From NCBI GenBank assembly GCA_050247435.1, contig JBFWUF010000003.1, forward strand, positions 62,001 through 126,000: DNA of 64,000 bases, read 5' to 3'. Both the position numbers and the translations under genes were made by a program. Numbering within the stretch: position 1 is the first letter of the stretch; every line of letters starts with the position of its first letter. Below, piece after piece: positions 48,153 through 56,569 of the stretch. The stretch comes from JAJVID01 sp050247435 (GTDB lineage Bacteria > Acidobacteriota > Blastocatellia > RBC074). The notes under the pieces are model-generated. The model was not told the DNA's origin, did no database searches, and was given only the letters and a program-made list of their open reading frames with translations.

Positions 48153-49862
48153 GTGAGAAGGCAGAAGGCAGAAGGCAGAAGGCAGAAGTTAAAAATGGGC
48201 GCCGCATTACTGGCGTTCGTATTGTTGGCCGCGCCAGTAGCGATTGCTCAGGATAGCGCAAACCCGCAATCCGCAATCCGCAATCCGCAATCCGAGTCCC
48301 GCGTTGGCGTGAATCCGTCAAAGCGAATGACGCTGACGCTGCGCGACGCGATGTTGATGGCGCTGGAAAGCAACCGCGACATCGAGGTCGAACGGCTGAA
48401 CGTGCAGATGAACGAATTCGATCTGCGCGCGGCTCAGGGCGCTTACGATCCGACGCTGGCGGCGACGTTTTATTACGACCGGCGCTCGATTCCGGCGACT
48501 TCGATCTTCGCCGCCGATAAGACCGACAATCTGATCGGCACGGCGAACTTCACGCAGCGCACGCCGTGGCAGGGGAGCAGTCTCACGGGCGTCTTCGACA
48601 ACAATCGGGCGACGACCTCGAATCCGTTCAACGATCTCAATCCGCAGTACACGACCAATCTGAATTTCACGTTCACGCAGCCGCTGCTTCGCAACCGGAC
48701 GATTGATTCCGCGCGCCGCCAGATCAAGATCACCAGGAAGCGGCTGGACATCTCCGACAGCCAGTTCCGCCAGCGCGCGGTCGAGATTATCGCCCAGGTG
48801 CAGCGGGCTTATTGGGATTTGGTCTTCGCGCGCCGCGACCAGGAGATCAAACGCGAATCGGTCGAGTTGGCCAACACGCAGCTTGAACATAACGAGCGAT
48901 TGGTCGAAGCCGGAACGCTGGCGAAGTCGGACATCATCTCCGCGCGCGTCGAGCTTGAACGCCGTCGCGACGAGGCCGAAGCCGCCGTTGACGCGATCCA
49001 GCGCGCCGAGAACGCGCTCAAAGCTTTGATGGCGCAAAACGGGGCCGACATCTGGCAGTCGGAGCTTGTCCCGGTCGAACAGCCTCAGATTGATTCCGCC
49101 GTCTCATTGCCGCTCGAAGACGCGCTCAGACTAGCGGTTCAGAATCGGCCCGAAATGGAGCAGTACCGGCTGCGCGGCGATCTCAACAAGATTGACAACG
49201 AATATTTCCGCAACCAAACGAAGCCGCAGGTTGATTTCTTTGTCACCTACAGCACGGTCGGATTGGCGGGCGCTCAACGCGGCGGTGACAATCCGTTCAC
49301 GGCCAGCAACGAGGCGCTCTACGGACGAATCAACGAACTCTCGGTGAAGGCCGGATTGCCCCCGATACCTCTTCCCAATCCCGGATCAATTCCTGACGCT
49401 CTGGTTGGCGGTTACGGGCAGAGCTTTTACAACCTGCTGAAGAACGATTTCCGCTCGTGGCGATTCGGAGTGAATATCAACCTGCCGCTCCGCAATCGCA
49501 CTGCTGAAGCAAACCTCGGACGCTCGCTAGCCGAAGGCAAACAGATCGAAGTTCAACGGCAGCGCGCCGAGCAGTTGATCGAAGTCGAAATACGCAACGC
49601 GTTGCAGGCGGTTGAGACGGCGAAACGGCGCGCAGACGCCGCGAAGAATTCGCGCGCCAACGCCGAACTGCAATACCAGAGCGAACAACGCAAATTCGAC
49701 GCGGGCCAGTCAACGAACTTCTTCGTGCTCGACCGCCAGAATGCCTTGTCAGCGGCGCGTGGCCGAGAACTGCGCGCTTTGACCGATTACACAAAGGCGG
49801 TCACTGAACTTCAGCGCGCACTCTCGACCACGCTGTCGAGCAACAACGTTGAAGTGCGATGA
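48153..49862 (+). CDS. TolC-family outer-membrane efflux channel
   Basis: The best start is GTG 48153, with AAGGAG ending 7 nt upstream; other in-frame starts are 48132 and 48195. Signal peptide: positive n-region RRQKAEGRRQKLK, core MGAALLAFVLLAAPVAIAQ. 569 residues with the OEP duplication: LTLRDAMLMALESNRDIEVE, YTTNLNFTFTQPLLRNRTID, then FRSWRFGVNINLPLRNRTAE and LDRQNALSAARGRELRALTDY. It forms the trimeric exit duct of the RND system. The n-region is coded by a 7-bp tandem repeat that could shift the frame (see repeats). Confidence 0.92.
   Translation: MRRQKAEGRRQKLKMGAALLAFVLLAAPVAIAQDSANPQSAIRNPQSESRVGVNPSKRMTLTLRDAMLMALESNRDIEVERLNVQMNEFDLRAAQGAYDPTLAATFYYDRRSIPATSIFAADKTDNLIGTANFTQRTPWQGSSLTGVFDNNRATTSNPFNDLNPQYTTNLNFTFTQPLLRNRTIDSARRQIKITRKRLDISDSQFRQRAVEIIAQVQRAYWDLVFARRDQEIKRESVELANTQLEHNERLVEAGTLAKSDIISARVELERRRDEAEAAVDAIQRAENALKALMAQNGADIWQSELVPVEQPQIDSAVSLPLEDALRLAVQNRPEMEQYRLRGDLNKIDNEYFRNQTKPQVDFFVTYSTVGLAGAQRGGDNPFTASNEALYGRINELSVKAGLPPIPLPNPGSIPDALVGGYGQSFYNLLKNDFRSWRFGVNINLPLRNRTAEANLGRSLAEGKQIEVQRQRAEQLIEVEIRNALQAVETAKRRADAAKNSRANAELQYQSEQRKFDAGQSTNFFVLDRQNALSAARGRELRALTDYTKAVTELQRALSTTLSSNNVEVR
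48156..48188 (+). repeat. Heptamer tandem repeat AGAAGGC in the signal-peptide coding region
   Basis: Four full copies of AGAAGGC and a partial fifth (48156-48188), starting right after the GTG start of the TolC-like gene. Seven is not a multiple of three, so gain or loss of a copy changes the frame. Confidence 0.9.
48264..48294 (+). repeat. Heptamer tandem repeat CCGCAAT at the start of the mature TolC-like protein
   Basis: Four full copies of CCGCAAT and three extra bases (48264-48294), coding NPQSAIRNPQS. A second, unrelated heptamer 75 bp from the first. Confidence 0.9.
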
Positions 49863-50110
49863 AGCTTCCTGGGAGCGCATCGCTTCCAGCGCGCCGGCTG
49901 GCGTACGAAGAGTCCATCCGTATGCCATTGCTCGTGCGCCATCCGAAATTGGTCAAGCCCGGCGCTGTGCGCGACGAGTTCGCGCTGAACATTGATATGG
50001 CTCCGACGCTGCTTGAGCTTGCGGGTGTGACCGCGCCGGGATCAATGCAGGGACGTTCGCTCGCGCCACTGTTGAATTGGAACGATTTGCCACTCAGCGA
50101 CTGGTTTTAG
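49859..50110 (+). pseudogene. Sulfatase C-terminal-region fragment
   Basis: 83 codons that read YEESIRMPLLVRHPKLVKPG then NIDMAPTLLELAGVTAPGSM then QGRSLAPLL, a typical block near the C-terminal side of the sulfatase catalytic domain. Neither the catalytic N-terminal half (CxPSR) nor the C-terminal remainder is present, so this is a gene relic. The first ten residues have no similarity, and the open frame begins inside the TolC-like stop (ATGA). The sulfatase segment itself starts about 49895. Confidence 0.8.
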
Positions 50111-50177
50111 TCTACTGCTTCCCAGGAGCCGCTCCTTTGCGCGCATCTGTCCAAAAGAGGTAGATTCTCGTCACACT

Positions 50178-51116
50178 ATGCAAAAACAATTCACAGACGA
50201 TCCTTTCTGGCCGCGAGCCAGCGCCTGGCTTGCCGGCGAATTCACGCCGTCATCGTCCGTCAGCCTGGCTGTCGTCGGCGCGCCGCTGCGGCTGGGTTCG
50301 ATCACGCCGGGGCGATGCGATCTGGCGCCGGACGCGGTTCGCGCGATTCTTCGGAAGTTCAGCGTTTACGACATCGAGTCGGATGTTGATCTGCGGCTGC
50401 TGGCCGTGCGCGATCTTGGCAATCTGGACATCGCCGAAGCGAAGATCGAAGAGGCTTTCGAGCCGATCAAGCAGACCGTGAGCGGCGTGTTCGAGGAGGC
50501 GGACGCGGTTGTTTTGCTCGGCGGCGATAATGCCGTCACGCGGCCCGGGTTGCACGGCGTGGCTGACGCGCTCGGCGGATCGCTGAAAGATTGCGGCCTG
50601 ATCACGCTCGATGCGCATTTCGATTTGCGTGATCTGTCGAACGGATTGTCGAACGGGAATCCGGTGCGGGCGCTGCTGGCTGATGGCTTGCCCGGTGAGA
50701 ACATAGTTCAGATAGGCATTCAGGCTTTTGCGAATTCGCAGGCTTACGCGCAGGTGGCCGCCGACGCGGGAATCACTGTCGTAACGATGCGGCAGGTCTG
50801 CGCGCACGGCGTCGAGCGGCTGTTGACCGAATCGCTCGAACAACTCTCCGAACGTGTCGAGCACATCTACGTTGATCTGGACGTTGACGTGCTCGACCGA
50901 ATCTTCGCTCCCGCCACTCCCGGATCGCGTCCCGGCGGTTTGACGCCTTACGAATTGCGCCGCGCGGCGTGGCTGTGCGGCGCGCATCCGAAAGTCCGCG
51001 CGGTTGATCTTGTCGAGGTTGACCCAACGCAGGACATTGCCGACGCGACGGTGATGGCGACGGGCGCGTGCCTGCTTTCGTTCGCCTCAGGCTTTCTGAC
51101 TCGTGATGAAAACTGA
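50178..51116 (+). CDS. hutG: Ureohydrolase-family enzyme, probable formimidoylglutamase
   Basis: 312 residues of the arginase/agmatinase fold. Metal motifs: DAHFDLRD (from D145) and DLDVDVLD (D233, D235, D237). The first motif, usually GGDHS, is GGDNAVTRP here, the variant I associate with formimidoylglutamases of the HutG type. It would hydrolyse N-formimino-glutamate to glutamate and formamide, the last step of histidine degradation. hutI follows and overlaps by 11 bp, which supports the assignment. Agmatinase or arginase is the alternative. Confidence 0.82.
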   Translation: MQKQFTDDPFWPRASAWLAGEFTPSSSVSLAVVGAPLRLGSITPGRCDLAPDAVRAILRKFSVYDIESDVDLRLLAVRDLGNLDIAEAKIEEAFEPIKQTVSGVFEEADAVVLLGGDNAVTRPGLHGVADALGGSLKDCGLITLDAHFDLRDLSNGLSNGNPVRALLADGLPGENIVQIGIQAFANSQAYAQVAADAGITVVTMRQVCAHGVERLLTESLEQLSERVEHIYVDLDVDVLDRIFAPATPGSRPGGLTPYELRRAAWLCGAHPKVRAVDLVEVDPTQDIADATVMATGACLLSFASGFLTRDEN

Positions 51117-52365
51117 ATCGCTGGCAATCATCAACTGCTCGCAACTGGTCACGCTGGCCGGGCCGCGCCGCCCGCGCGTTGGCGCGGAGATGCGCGAACT
51201 GGCGATCATCAATGATGGCGCGATGCTCGTTCGCGGCGGACGAATCGTTCAAACCGGCTCGCAGGGTGAGATCGAAAGATTGATTGACGCCGATTGCGAA
51301 GTCGTTGACGCGGGCCATCGAATCGTCATGCCCGGCTTCGTTGACGCGCACACGCACCCGGTCTTCGGGGGCAATCGCGCCGGCGAGTTTGAAATGCGCG
51401 CGGCGGGGAAGAGTTACCAGCAGATTGCCGAAGCTGGCGGCGGAATCAAATCAACAGTCCGCAAAACCCGCGCGGCCAGCGAGGATGAATTGTTTCGGGT
51501 GTCGAAGCGATATTGCGATTGGTTTTTGAGAACAGGCACGACTACAGTCGAAGCCAAGTCCGGTTACGGATTGACGCTCGAAGACGAATTGAAAATGCTG
51601 CGCGTGATTCGCAGGCTCGACGCTGAAACCGCGTTACGTTACGTCCCGACCTTCCTCGGCGCGCACACCGTGCCCGATGAATTCAAAGACAACCGTTCAG
51701 CTTACGTTGATCTGATCGTGAACGAGATGATCCCGCAGGTCGCGCGTGAACGCCTTTCTCAATTCTGCGACGTGTTTTGCGAACGCGGAGCTTTCGACGT
51801 TGACGAATCGAGGCGGATTTTGCTGGCGGCCAAAAATCACGGGTTGAAACTGCGAGTCCACGCCGACCAGCTTTCGCTCAGCGGCGGATCGGAGTTGGCC
51901 GCTGAACTCGGCGCAATGACCGCAGATCATCTGGAACACGCAGGCCAATCTCAAATCGAACACCTCAAATCGGCCAACGTTCAACCTGTGCTCTTGCCGG
52001 CTTCCGTCCTGCTGATCGGATCGCAGCGTTACCCGAACGCCTGCGCGATGATCGAAGCGGGGTTGGCCGTCGTCCTGGCCACCGATTTCAATCCGGGATC
52101 GTCGCCCACGCCTTCGATGTTGTTTGTCCTGACGCTGGCTGCGACGCAGATGAAGATGTCGCCCGCCGAAGCGATCACCGCCGCGACGATCAACGCGGCA
52201 TACAGCCTGTGCCTGGGCGATCAGATCGGGTCGCTCGAAGCAGGCAAGCGCGCCGATTTCGTGATTCACGATTGCCGGGATTACCGCGAGCTTGGCTATT
52301 TCGCCGGGATCGAGCATCCGGTCGGCGTATACGCGGAAGGGCGATTGACCCATTTCAAAAGATAG
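51106..52365 (+). CDS. hutI: Imidazolonepropionase
   Basis: I take ATG 51106 (MKTESLAIINCSQLV) rather than GTG 51103. 419 residues of the amidohydrolase fold: metal motif PGFVDAHTHPVFGGNRAGEF, family-specific GKSYQQIAEAGGGI, EAKSGYGL, LRVHADQLS and ATDFNPGSSPTPSM. It opens the imidazolone ring in the third step of histidine breakdown. Ends with a long hairpin (52371-52458) 5 bp after the stop. hutH and hutU are not in the window. Confidence 0.96.
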   Translation: MKTESLAIINCSQLVTLAGPRRPRVGAEMRELAIINDGAMLVRGGRIVQTGSQGEIERLIDADCEVVDAGHRIVMPGFVDAHTHPVFGGNRAGEFEMRAAGKSYQQIAEAGGGIKSTVRKTRAASEDELFRVSKRYCDWFLRTGTTTVEAKSGYGLTLEDELKMLRVIRRLDAETALRYVPTFLGAHTVPDEFKDNRSAYVDLIVNEMIPQVARERLSQFCDVFCERGAFDVDESRRILLAAKNHGLKLRVHADQLSLSGGSELAAELGAMTADHLEHAGQSQIEHLKSANVQPVLLPASVLLIGSQRYPNACAMIEAGLAVVLATDFNPGSSPTPSMLFVLTLAATQMKMSPAEAITAATINAAYSLCLGDQIGSLEAGKRADFVIHDCRDYRELGYFAGIEHPVGVYAEGRLTHFKR

Positions 52366-52370
52366 GTCAG

Positions 52371-52458
52371 CCACGAATGAACACGAATAAACACGAATAG
52401 CAGCAGAAAGGTGAAAACAGACAGGAAGAAATTCGTGTTTATTCGTGTTCATTCGTGG
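52371..52458. repeat. Perfect 28-bp inverted repeat after hutI
   Basis: CCACGAATGAACACGAATAA followed by ACACGAAT (52371-52398) is exactly mirrored at 52431-52458, with 32 nt between. Each arm is built of degenerate CACGAAT(A/G)AA units. It can act as the hutI terminator; the same family of CACGAATAAACACGAAT repeats is dispersed in many soil bacteria. Confidence 0.9.
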
Positions 52459-52519
52459 CCAAAGAATCTTTCGTGTGGTATAGATTCGCCTCGGCAGTAA
52501 TTCACAATTCAACATTCAA

Positions 52520-52635
52520 CTGTAACTCCGAAGTCACCGCGCCTGCAGGGCCTCTATAGCCAGAGACCTATGGACGAGTGACCGATAGGGTTTGACTGGA
52601 AACGGTCAGGTCTCCCGCATTTGGAAAGGAGAAAG
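52520..52635 (+). ncRNA. Structured leader RNA, candidate molybdenum-cofactor (Moco/Tuco) riboswitch
   Basis: The leader of the molybdate operon can fold: GTCAC (52533-52537) with GTGAC (52578-52582); an inner stem AGG..CTCT with AGAG.ACCT (about 52547-52569); and TGACTG-GAAA-CGGTCA (52593-52608), a stem with a GNRA tetraloop. ACTCC near the 5' end (52525-52529) can pair with GGAG of the ribosome site (52628-52631), an obvious on/off switch. The conserved-looking stretch GGTTTGACTGGAAACGGTCA and the CTCCGA start recall the Moco motif as I remember it. The genes behind it are a receptor and molybdate transporter. Identity as a Moco riboswitch is inference. Confidence 0.6.
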
Positions 52636-52636
52636 A

Positions 52637-55600
52637 ATGAATTTCAGGCTACGCGAATCTATTTGTGTCTGCGCACACGTCATTGTTTTGACCATCCTCG
52701 CGGTTCCTTCCTTATCGGCTCAGACAGGGCAGGCCGAAATCACAGGCGAAATCAGAGATCAAACGGGCGCGGCAGTCTCCAGCGCCAAAATCACCGTAAA
52801 GGAAATTCGGACGGGCCAGACATCGGTCGCGAGCCTCAGCGAAAACGGCTTGTACACGTTGACCAGATTGAAACCCGGACTTTACTCGATCACCGCCGAA
52901 GCGCCGGATTTTAAACGCTTCGTCCGCGAAGGCGTGCTGCTTGCGACGGGCGAACGCATCAGGCTCGACATTGTGTTGACGCCGGGCAGCATCACCGACA
53001 GCGTCACCATCAACGCCGACGCGTCTTTGCTTCGCACTGAAACCGGCAGCCTCGGCCAGGTCATCGGCAACCGCAAGATCGTTGATTTGCCGCTGAACGG
53101 GCGCAGTTTCACGCAACTGATTTCGCTCGCGCCCGGCGTGACCGCGCCGCCCGGCTCCGCGTTCCCGCGCGTCAACGGAGGCCGCCCGCGCGTGAACGAA
53201 TACCTCTTCGACGGCGTCTCCGTGTTGCAACCGGAACCGGGACAGGTCGCGTTCTTCCCGGTCATTGACGCCATTCAGGAATTCAAGGTCGAGACCAACA
53301 GCGCGTCGGCTGAATTCGGGCGATTCAACGGCGGCGTCATCAATCTGACCACGAAATCGGGCACGAACGAATTTCACGGCTCGGCCTTCGAATTTTTCAG
53401 GAATGAAGCTCTCAACGCCCGCAACCTGTTCGCGCCCGCGACGGCGGCGAATCCGAACAAGCCGGTCTTCCGCCGCAACCAGTTCGGTTTCGTCGCTGGC
53501 GGCCCGATCGTCAAAAACAAAACTTTCTTCTTCGGCGATTATCAAGCGACGCGTCAACTGATTGGGCGCGTTCGCATCTCGACCGTGCCAACGCTGCTGC
53601 AACGGCAGGGAATTTTCACAGAGCCAATCAGCGGAGCCTCGCCGCGCATTTACGATCCGGCGACAACAAGGCCGGGCCAGAGTGGCGGATTCGTCCGCGA
53701 TCAATTTGCGAACAACACGATCCCGGGGGCGCGGATTGATTCGGTTGCGCGATTGCTGCTGGATCGCTTTCCGATGCCGACTTCGAGCGGAACAGTCAAC
53801 AACTACCGGCGCGTTGGGAACGAGACGCAGAATCAGGATCAGTTCGATGTCAGGATTGATCATCGCTTCTCCGGCTCCGATCAGGTCTTCGTGCGATTTT
53901 CGTACGCTAAAAATCTCAATGACCCGGTCGCGCCTCTGCCGGACGGCAGCGGGGCGATCACTTCGGGCGCAATTGGGAAGACGGACACGATTGGGCAATC
54001 TCTGGCTTCAAACTGGATTCACACTTTGAACGGCAGGATGGCGAATGAATTTCGATTCGGCTACACGCGCCGCGTCGTTGATCGCGTGGGGTTGTTGCTC
54101 AACGCTCCGCCGTCCGAAAGCCTGAAGCTTCCCGGCATCCCGTCGAACGCGGCGTTTCAATCGGCGATGCCGACTTTCACGATTGACGGCTTGCAGCAAC
54201 TGGGTTCGCCAACGAGCGCCAACAGCGATTTCCGCACCGATGTCTTTCACGTCTTCGACAGTCTGGCGATTCAACGCGGCAGGCATTCAATCAAGGTCGG
54301 GCTGGATTTTCGCTGGCAGCGGCTTGATGTCATTCAACCTCCGGCGCCGACCGGGCAATTTCGCTTCAGCGCGCTTTTCACAGACTTGCCAGGCTCCACG
54401 GGCACTGGCAATGCGCTCGCCAGCTTTCTGCTTGGGCAGGCGCAGACCTTCTCGATTGATCTTCAGCAGAAGGCGTTGCGCCCGCGCGCGATGATTCAGG
54501 AATATTTCGCGCAGGATGACTGGAAGGTGAATCAGCGGCTGACAGTCAACGCGGGCTTGCGCTACACGCTCAATTTTCCTTCGACCGAAGTGGACGATCA
54601 GGGCGCTATCTTCAACCTGCAAACTCAGAAGCTCGAATATCTGGGACGCGACGGATTTCCGCGCGCCGCGCGTGAATTGCACAAACTCAACTTCGGGCCG
54701 CGACTCGGCCTGGCTTATCGCGTCGGTGACCGGACGGTCATTCGCGCTGGCTTCGGCGTGGTCTGGCAGGAGCAGGCGGGCATCACCACGCCGTTCACCG
54801 TCCCGCAGTTTCCGTTCATTCAAACCGTCACGCAGCGTAACCTGGACAACATCACCCCGGCGTTCACGCTGGCGAACGGGCCGAGCGTTGCGCCGGTTAC
54901 GCTCACGCCCGACGCCGGACTCGGCCAGGGTGTCTTTTCGGTTGATCGCAAACTCGGCTCCGGTTACGCGCAGCAATGGAACCTGGCCGTGCAGCGTGAA
55001 CTCACTGGCAATCTCACGTTCGAGATCGCCTACGCCGGGTCGAAAATCACGCGTGTCGGCATCCCGGACACCAACATCAATCAACTCACTGTCGAACAAT
55101 TGAAGCTAGGCGCCACGTTGCTCGAACGCGTGCCCAACCCGTTCTTTGGCCAAATCCCGCGCTCGTCGTCGCTCGGCGATCCGACCATCCCGCGCGCTCA
55201 ATTGCTGAAGCCTTTCCCGCGCTTCACGACGGTCAGCCTTTACCGAAACAACGTCGGCAACACCAATTTTCATGCGCTTCAGATGAAGCTTGAAAAGCGG
55301 TTCTCGCGCGGCCTGTCGTTCCTCGTCAGCTACACGCGGTCGAAGCTGATTGACGAAGCGTCATCGGTCTTCGACGCCACGATCCTGACCGGGCCTGTGG
55401 CCAACTTTCCGGTGGCCGACAGCTTCAACCGCAAGCTTGAACGCGGTGTTTCGACAGGCGACATCCCGAACGTCTTCGTGGCGAGCTTCACATATGACTT
55501 GCCATTCGGGCGGGGAAGATTGATCAATCCAGGCGGAGTGATCGGAGCGGTGATCGGAGGCTGGGAGATCGCCGGGCTGGTCAATCTGCAATCTGGCGTC

Positions 55601-55999
55601 CCGCTGGCCGTGAGGCAGGCCACCAATTTCAACGCCTTTGCCGGCTTTGGCGTGCAGCGGCCAAATCTGGCCGGAGAACCTGAGCTTTCTTCATCGCAAC
55701 GTTCCGTCGCGCGGTTCTTCAACACTCAGGCGTTCGCTATCGCGCCGCAGTTCACGCTCGGCAACAGTTCGCGCAATCCCGTGCGCGGGCCTGCTTATCG
55801 AAACATGGATTTGGCTTTGATCAAGCGCGCGCCGATTCGAGAGCAGATCAATTTGGAATTTCGCGCCGAGTTTTTCAATCTGACCAACACGCCGCCGCTT
55901 GGCGCGCCAAATATCGTGATCGGGACTCCGGGCTTTGGTTCGATTACGTCGGCCGGCGATCCGCGCGTGGTTCAAATGGCGGTTAAGGTGAACTTCTGA
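52637..55999 (+). CDS. TonB-dependent receptor with carboxypeptidase-like regulatory domain, probably for molybdate or a Mo complex
   Basis: ATG 52637 with AAAGGAG; signal peptide core VIVLTILAVPSLSAQ. 1120 residues: a CarboxypepD-like domain (ITGEIRDQTGAAVSSAKITV), plug (RKIVDLPLNGRSFTQLISLA, RVNGGRPRVNEYLFDGVSV, GRFNGGVINLTTKSGTNEFH), then the beta-barrel with the final strand ending in Phe (VVQMAVKVNF). This is the OAR/large acidobacterial receptor type, normally linked to sugars. Here it leads a molybdate operon: a periplasmic molybdopterin-fold protein, modA, mop, modB and modC follow with gaps of 10-120 bp, so a role in molybdate (or chelate) entry through the outer membrane is inferred. 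The leader RNA in front may control it. Confidence 0.9.
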   Translation: MNFRLRESICVCAHVIVLTILAVPSLSAQTGQAEITGEIRDQTGAAVSSAKITVKEIRTGQTSVASLSENGLYTLTRLKPGLYSITAEAPDFKRFVREGVLLATGERIRLDIVLTPGSITDSVTINADASLLRTETGSLGQVIGNRKIVDLPLNGRSFTQLISLAPGVTAPPGSAFPRVNGGRPRVNEYLFDGVSVLQPEPGQVAFFPVIDAIQEFKVETNSASAEFGRFNGGVINLTTKSGTNEFHGSAFEFFRNEALNARNLFAPATAANPNKPVFRRNQFGFVAGGPIVKNKTFFFGDYQATRQLIGRVRISTVPTLLQRQGIFTEPISGASPRIYDPATTRPGQSGGFVRDQFANNTIPGARIDSVARLLLDRFPMPTSSGTVNNYRRVGNETQNQDQFDVRIDHRFSGSDQVFVRFSYAKNLNDPVAPLPDGSGAITSGAIGKTDTIGQSLASNWIHTLNGRMANEFRFGYTRRVVDRVGLLLNAPPSESLKLPGIPSNAAFQSAMPTFTIDGLQQLGSPTSANSDFRTDVFHVFDSLAIQRGRHSIKVGLDFRWQRLDVIQPPAPTGQFRFSALFTDLPGSTGTGNALASFLLGQAQTFSIDLQQKALRPRAMIQEYFAQDDWKVNQRLTVNAGLRYTLNFPSTEVDDQGAIFNLQTQKLEYLGRDGFPRAARELHKLNFGPRLGLAYRVGDRTVIRAGFGVVWQEQAGITTPFTVPQFPFIQTVTQRNLDNITPAFTLANGPSVAPVTLTPDAGLGQGVFSVDRKLGSGYAQQWNLAVQRELTGNLTFEIAYAGSKITRVGIPDTNINQLTVEQLKLGATLLERVPNPFFGQIPRSSSLGDPTIPRAQLLKPFPRFTTVSLYRNNVGNTNFHALQMKLEKRFSRGLSFLVSYTRSKLIDEASSVFDATILTGPVANFPVADSFNRKLERGVSTGDIPNVFVASFTYDLPFGRGRLINPGGVIGAVIGGWEIAGLVNLQSGVPLAVRQATNFNAFAGFGVQRPNLAGEPELSSSQRSVARFFNTQAFAIAPQFTLGNSSRNPVRGPAYRNMDLALIKRAPIREQINLEFRAEFFNLTNTPPLGAPNIVIGTPGFGSITSAGDPRVVQMAVKVNF

Positions 56000-56031
56000 A
56001 TAACTGACCGAATTCATCTAAAGGAGATTTT

Positions 56032-56559
56032 ATGAGTTTGATAACGCTCCGTTTGGCTCTTGGCTCATTGCTGACGCTAACTCTTCTGACGCCTGTTCCA
56101 ACGGCGCAAACAACGCCGCAGGAAGCAAAGGCTTCGGAAGTGAGGCTGCGTGTGGGTGGTGAAGTTGGAAAGCAACTCGACCTCAGCGCCGAAGACCTGG
56201 CTAAGTTGCCGCGCCGCAAGGCGCGCGCGAAAGATCACGGCGGGACGGAAGCCGAGTTCGAGGGCGTGGCGATGACGGAAATTCTCAAGCTGGCGGGCGC
56301 GCCGGCCGGGGAGCAGTTGCGTGGGGACAAACTTGTCCTGTTCCTGCTGGTCGAGGCGGCTGACAATTATCGCGCCGTCTTCGCGCTGCCCGAATTGGAC
56401 GCGCTTTATACCGATAAACTCGTGCTGCTGGCTGACCGCCGGGACGGCAAGCCGCTCAGCGAAAAAGAAGGGCCGCTGCGGATCATCGTCCCGGATGAGA
56501 AGCGGCATGCGCGCTGGGTGCGGCAGGTCATTGCCCTGACCGTCAAACGCGCGCAATAA
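56032..56559 (+). CDS. Periplasmic sulfite-oxidase-fold (Oxidored_molyb) protein without cofactor Cys
   Basis: 175 residues; AAAGGAG site; signal peptide ending TPVPTAQ. The mature protein has the molybdopterin-binding oxidoreductase fold pieces: VRLRVGGEVGKQLDLSAEDL then AKLPRRKA, EFEGVAMTEILKLAG, ALPELDA, LLADRRDGKPLSEKEGPLRI and VPDEKRHARWVRQVIAL. There is no Cys anywhere, so the molybdenum-ligating Cys of true sulfite-oxidase-type enzymes is missing. It is therefore unlikely to be a redox enzyme. Its place between receptor and ModA suggests a binding or chaperone role for molybdate or cofactor in the periplasm (inference). Confidence 0.82.
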   Translation: MSLITLRLALGSLLTLTLLTPVPTAQTTPQEAKASEVRLRVGGEVGKQLDLSAEDLAKLPRRKARAKDHGGTEAEFEGVAMTEILKLAGAPAGEQLRGDKLVLFLLVEAADNYRAVFALPELDALYTDKLVLLADRRDGKPLSEKEGPLRIIVPDEKRHARWVRQVIALTVKRAQ

Positions 56560-56569
56560 AGAAATAGAA

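Noticed and set aside
48156..48294. Possible CRISPR array
   Set aside because: Repeat units are 7 bp with no spacers; no cas genes in the window.
50178..51116. Inactive arginase because GGDHS is changed to GGDN
   Set aside because: The change fits formimidoylglutamase-type HutG proteins, and hutI is adjacent.
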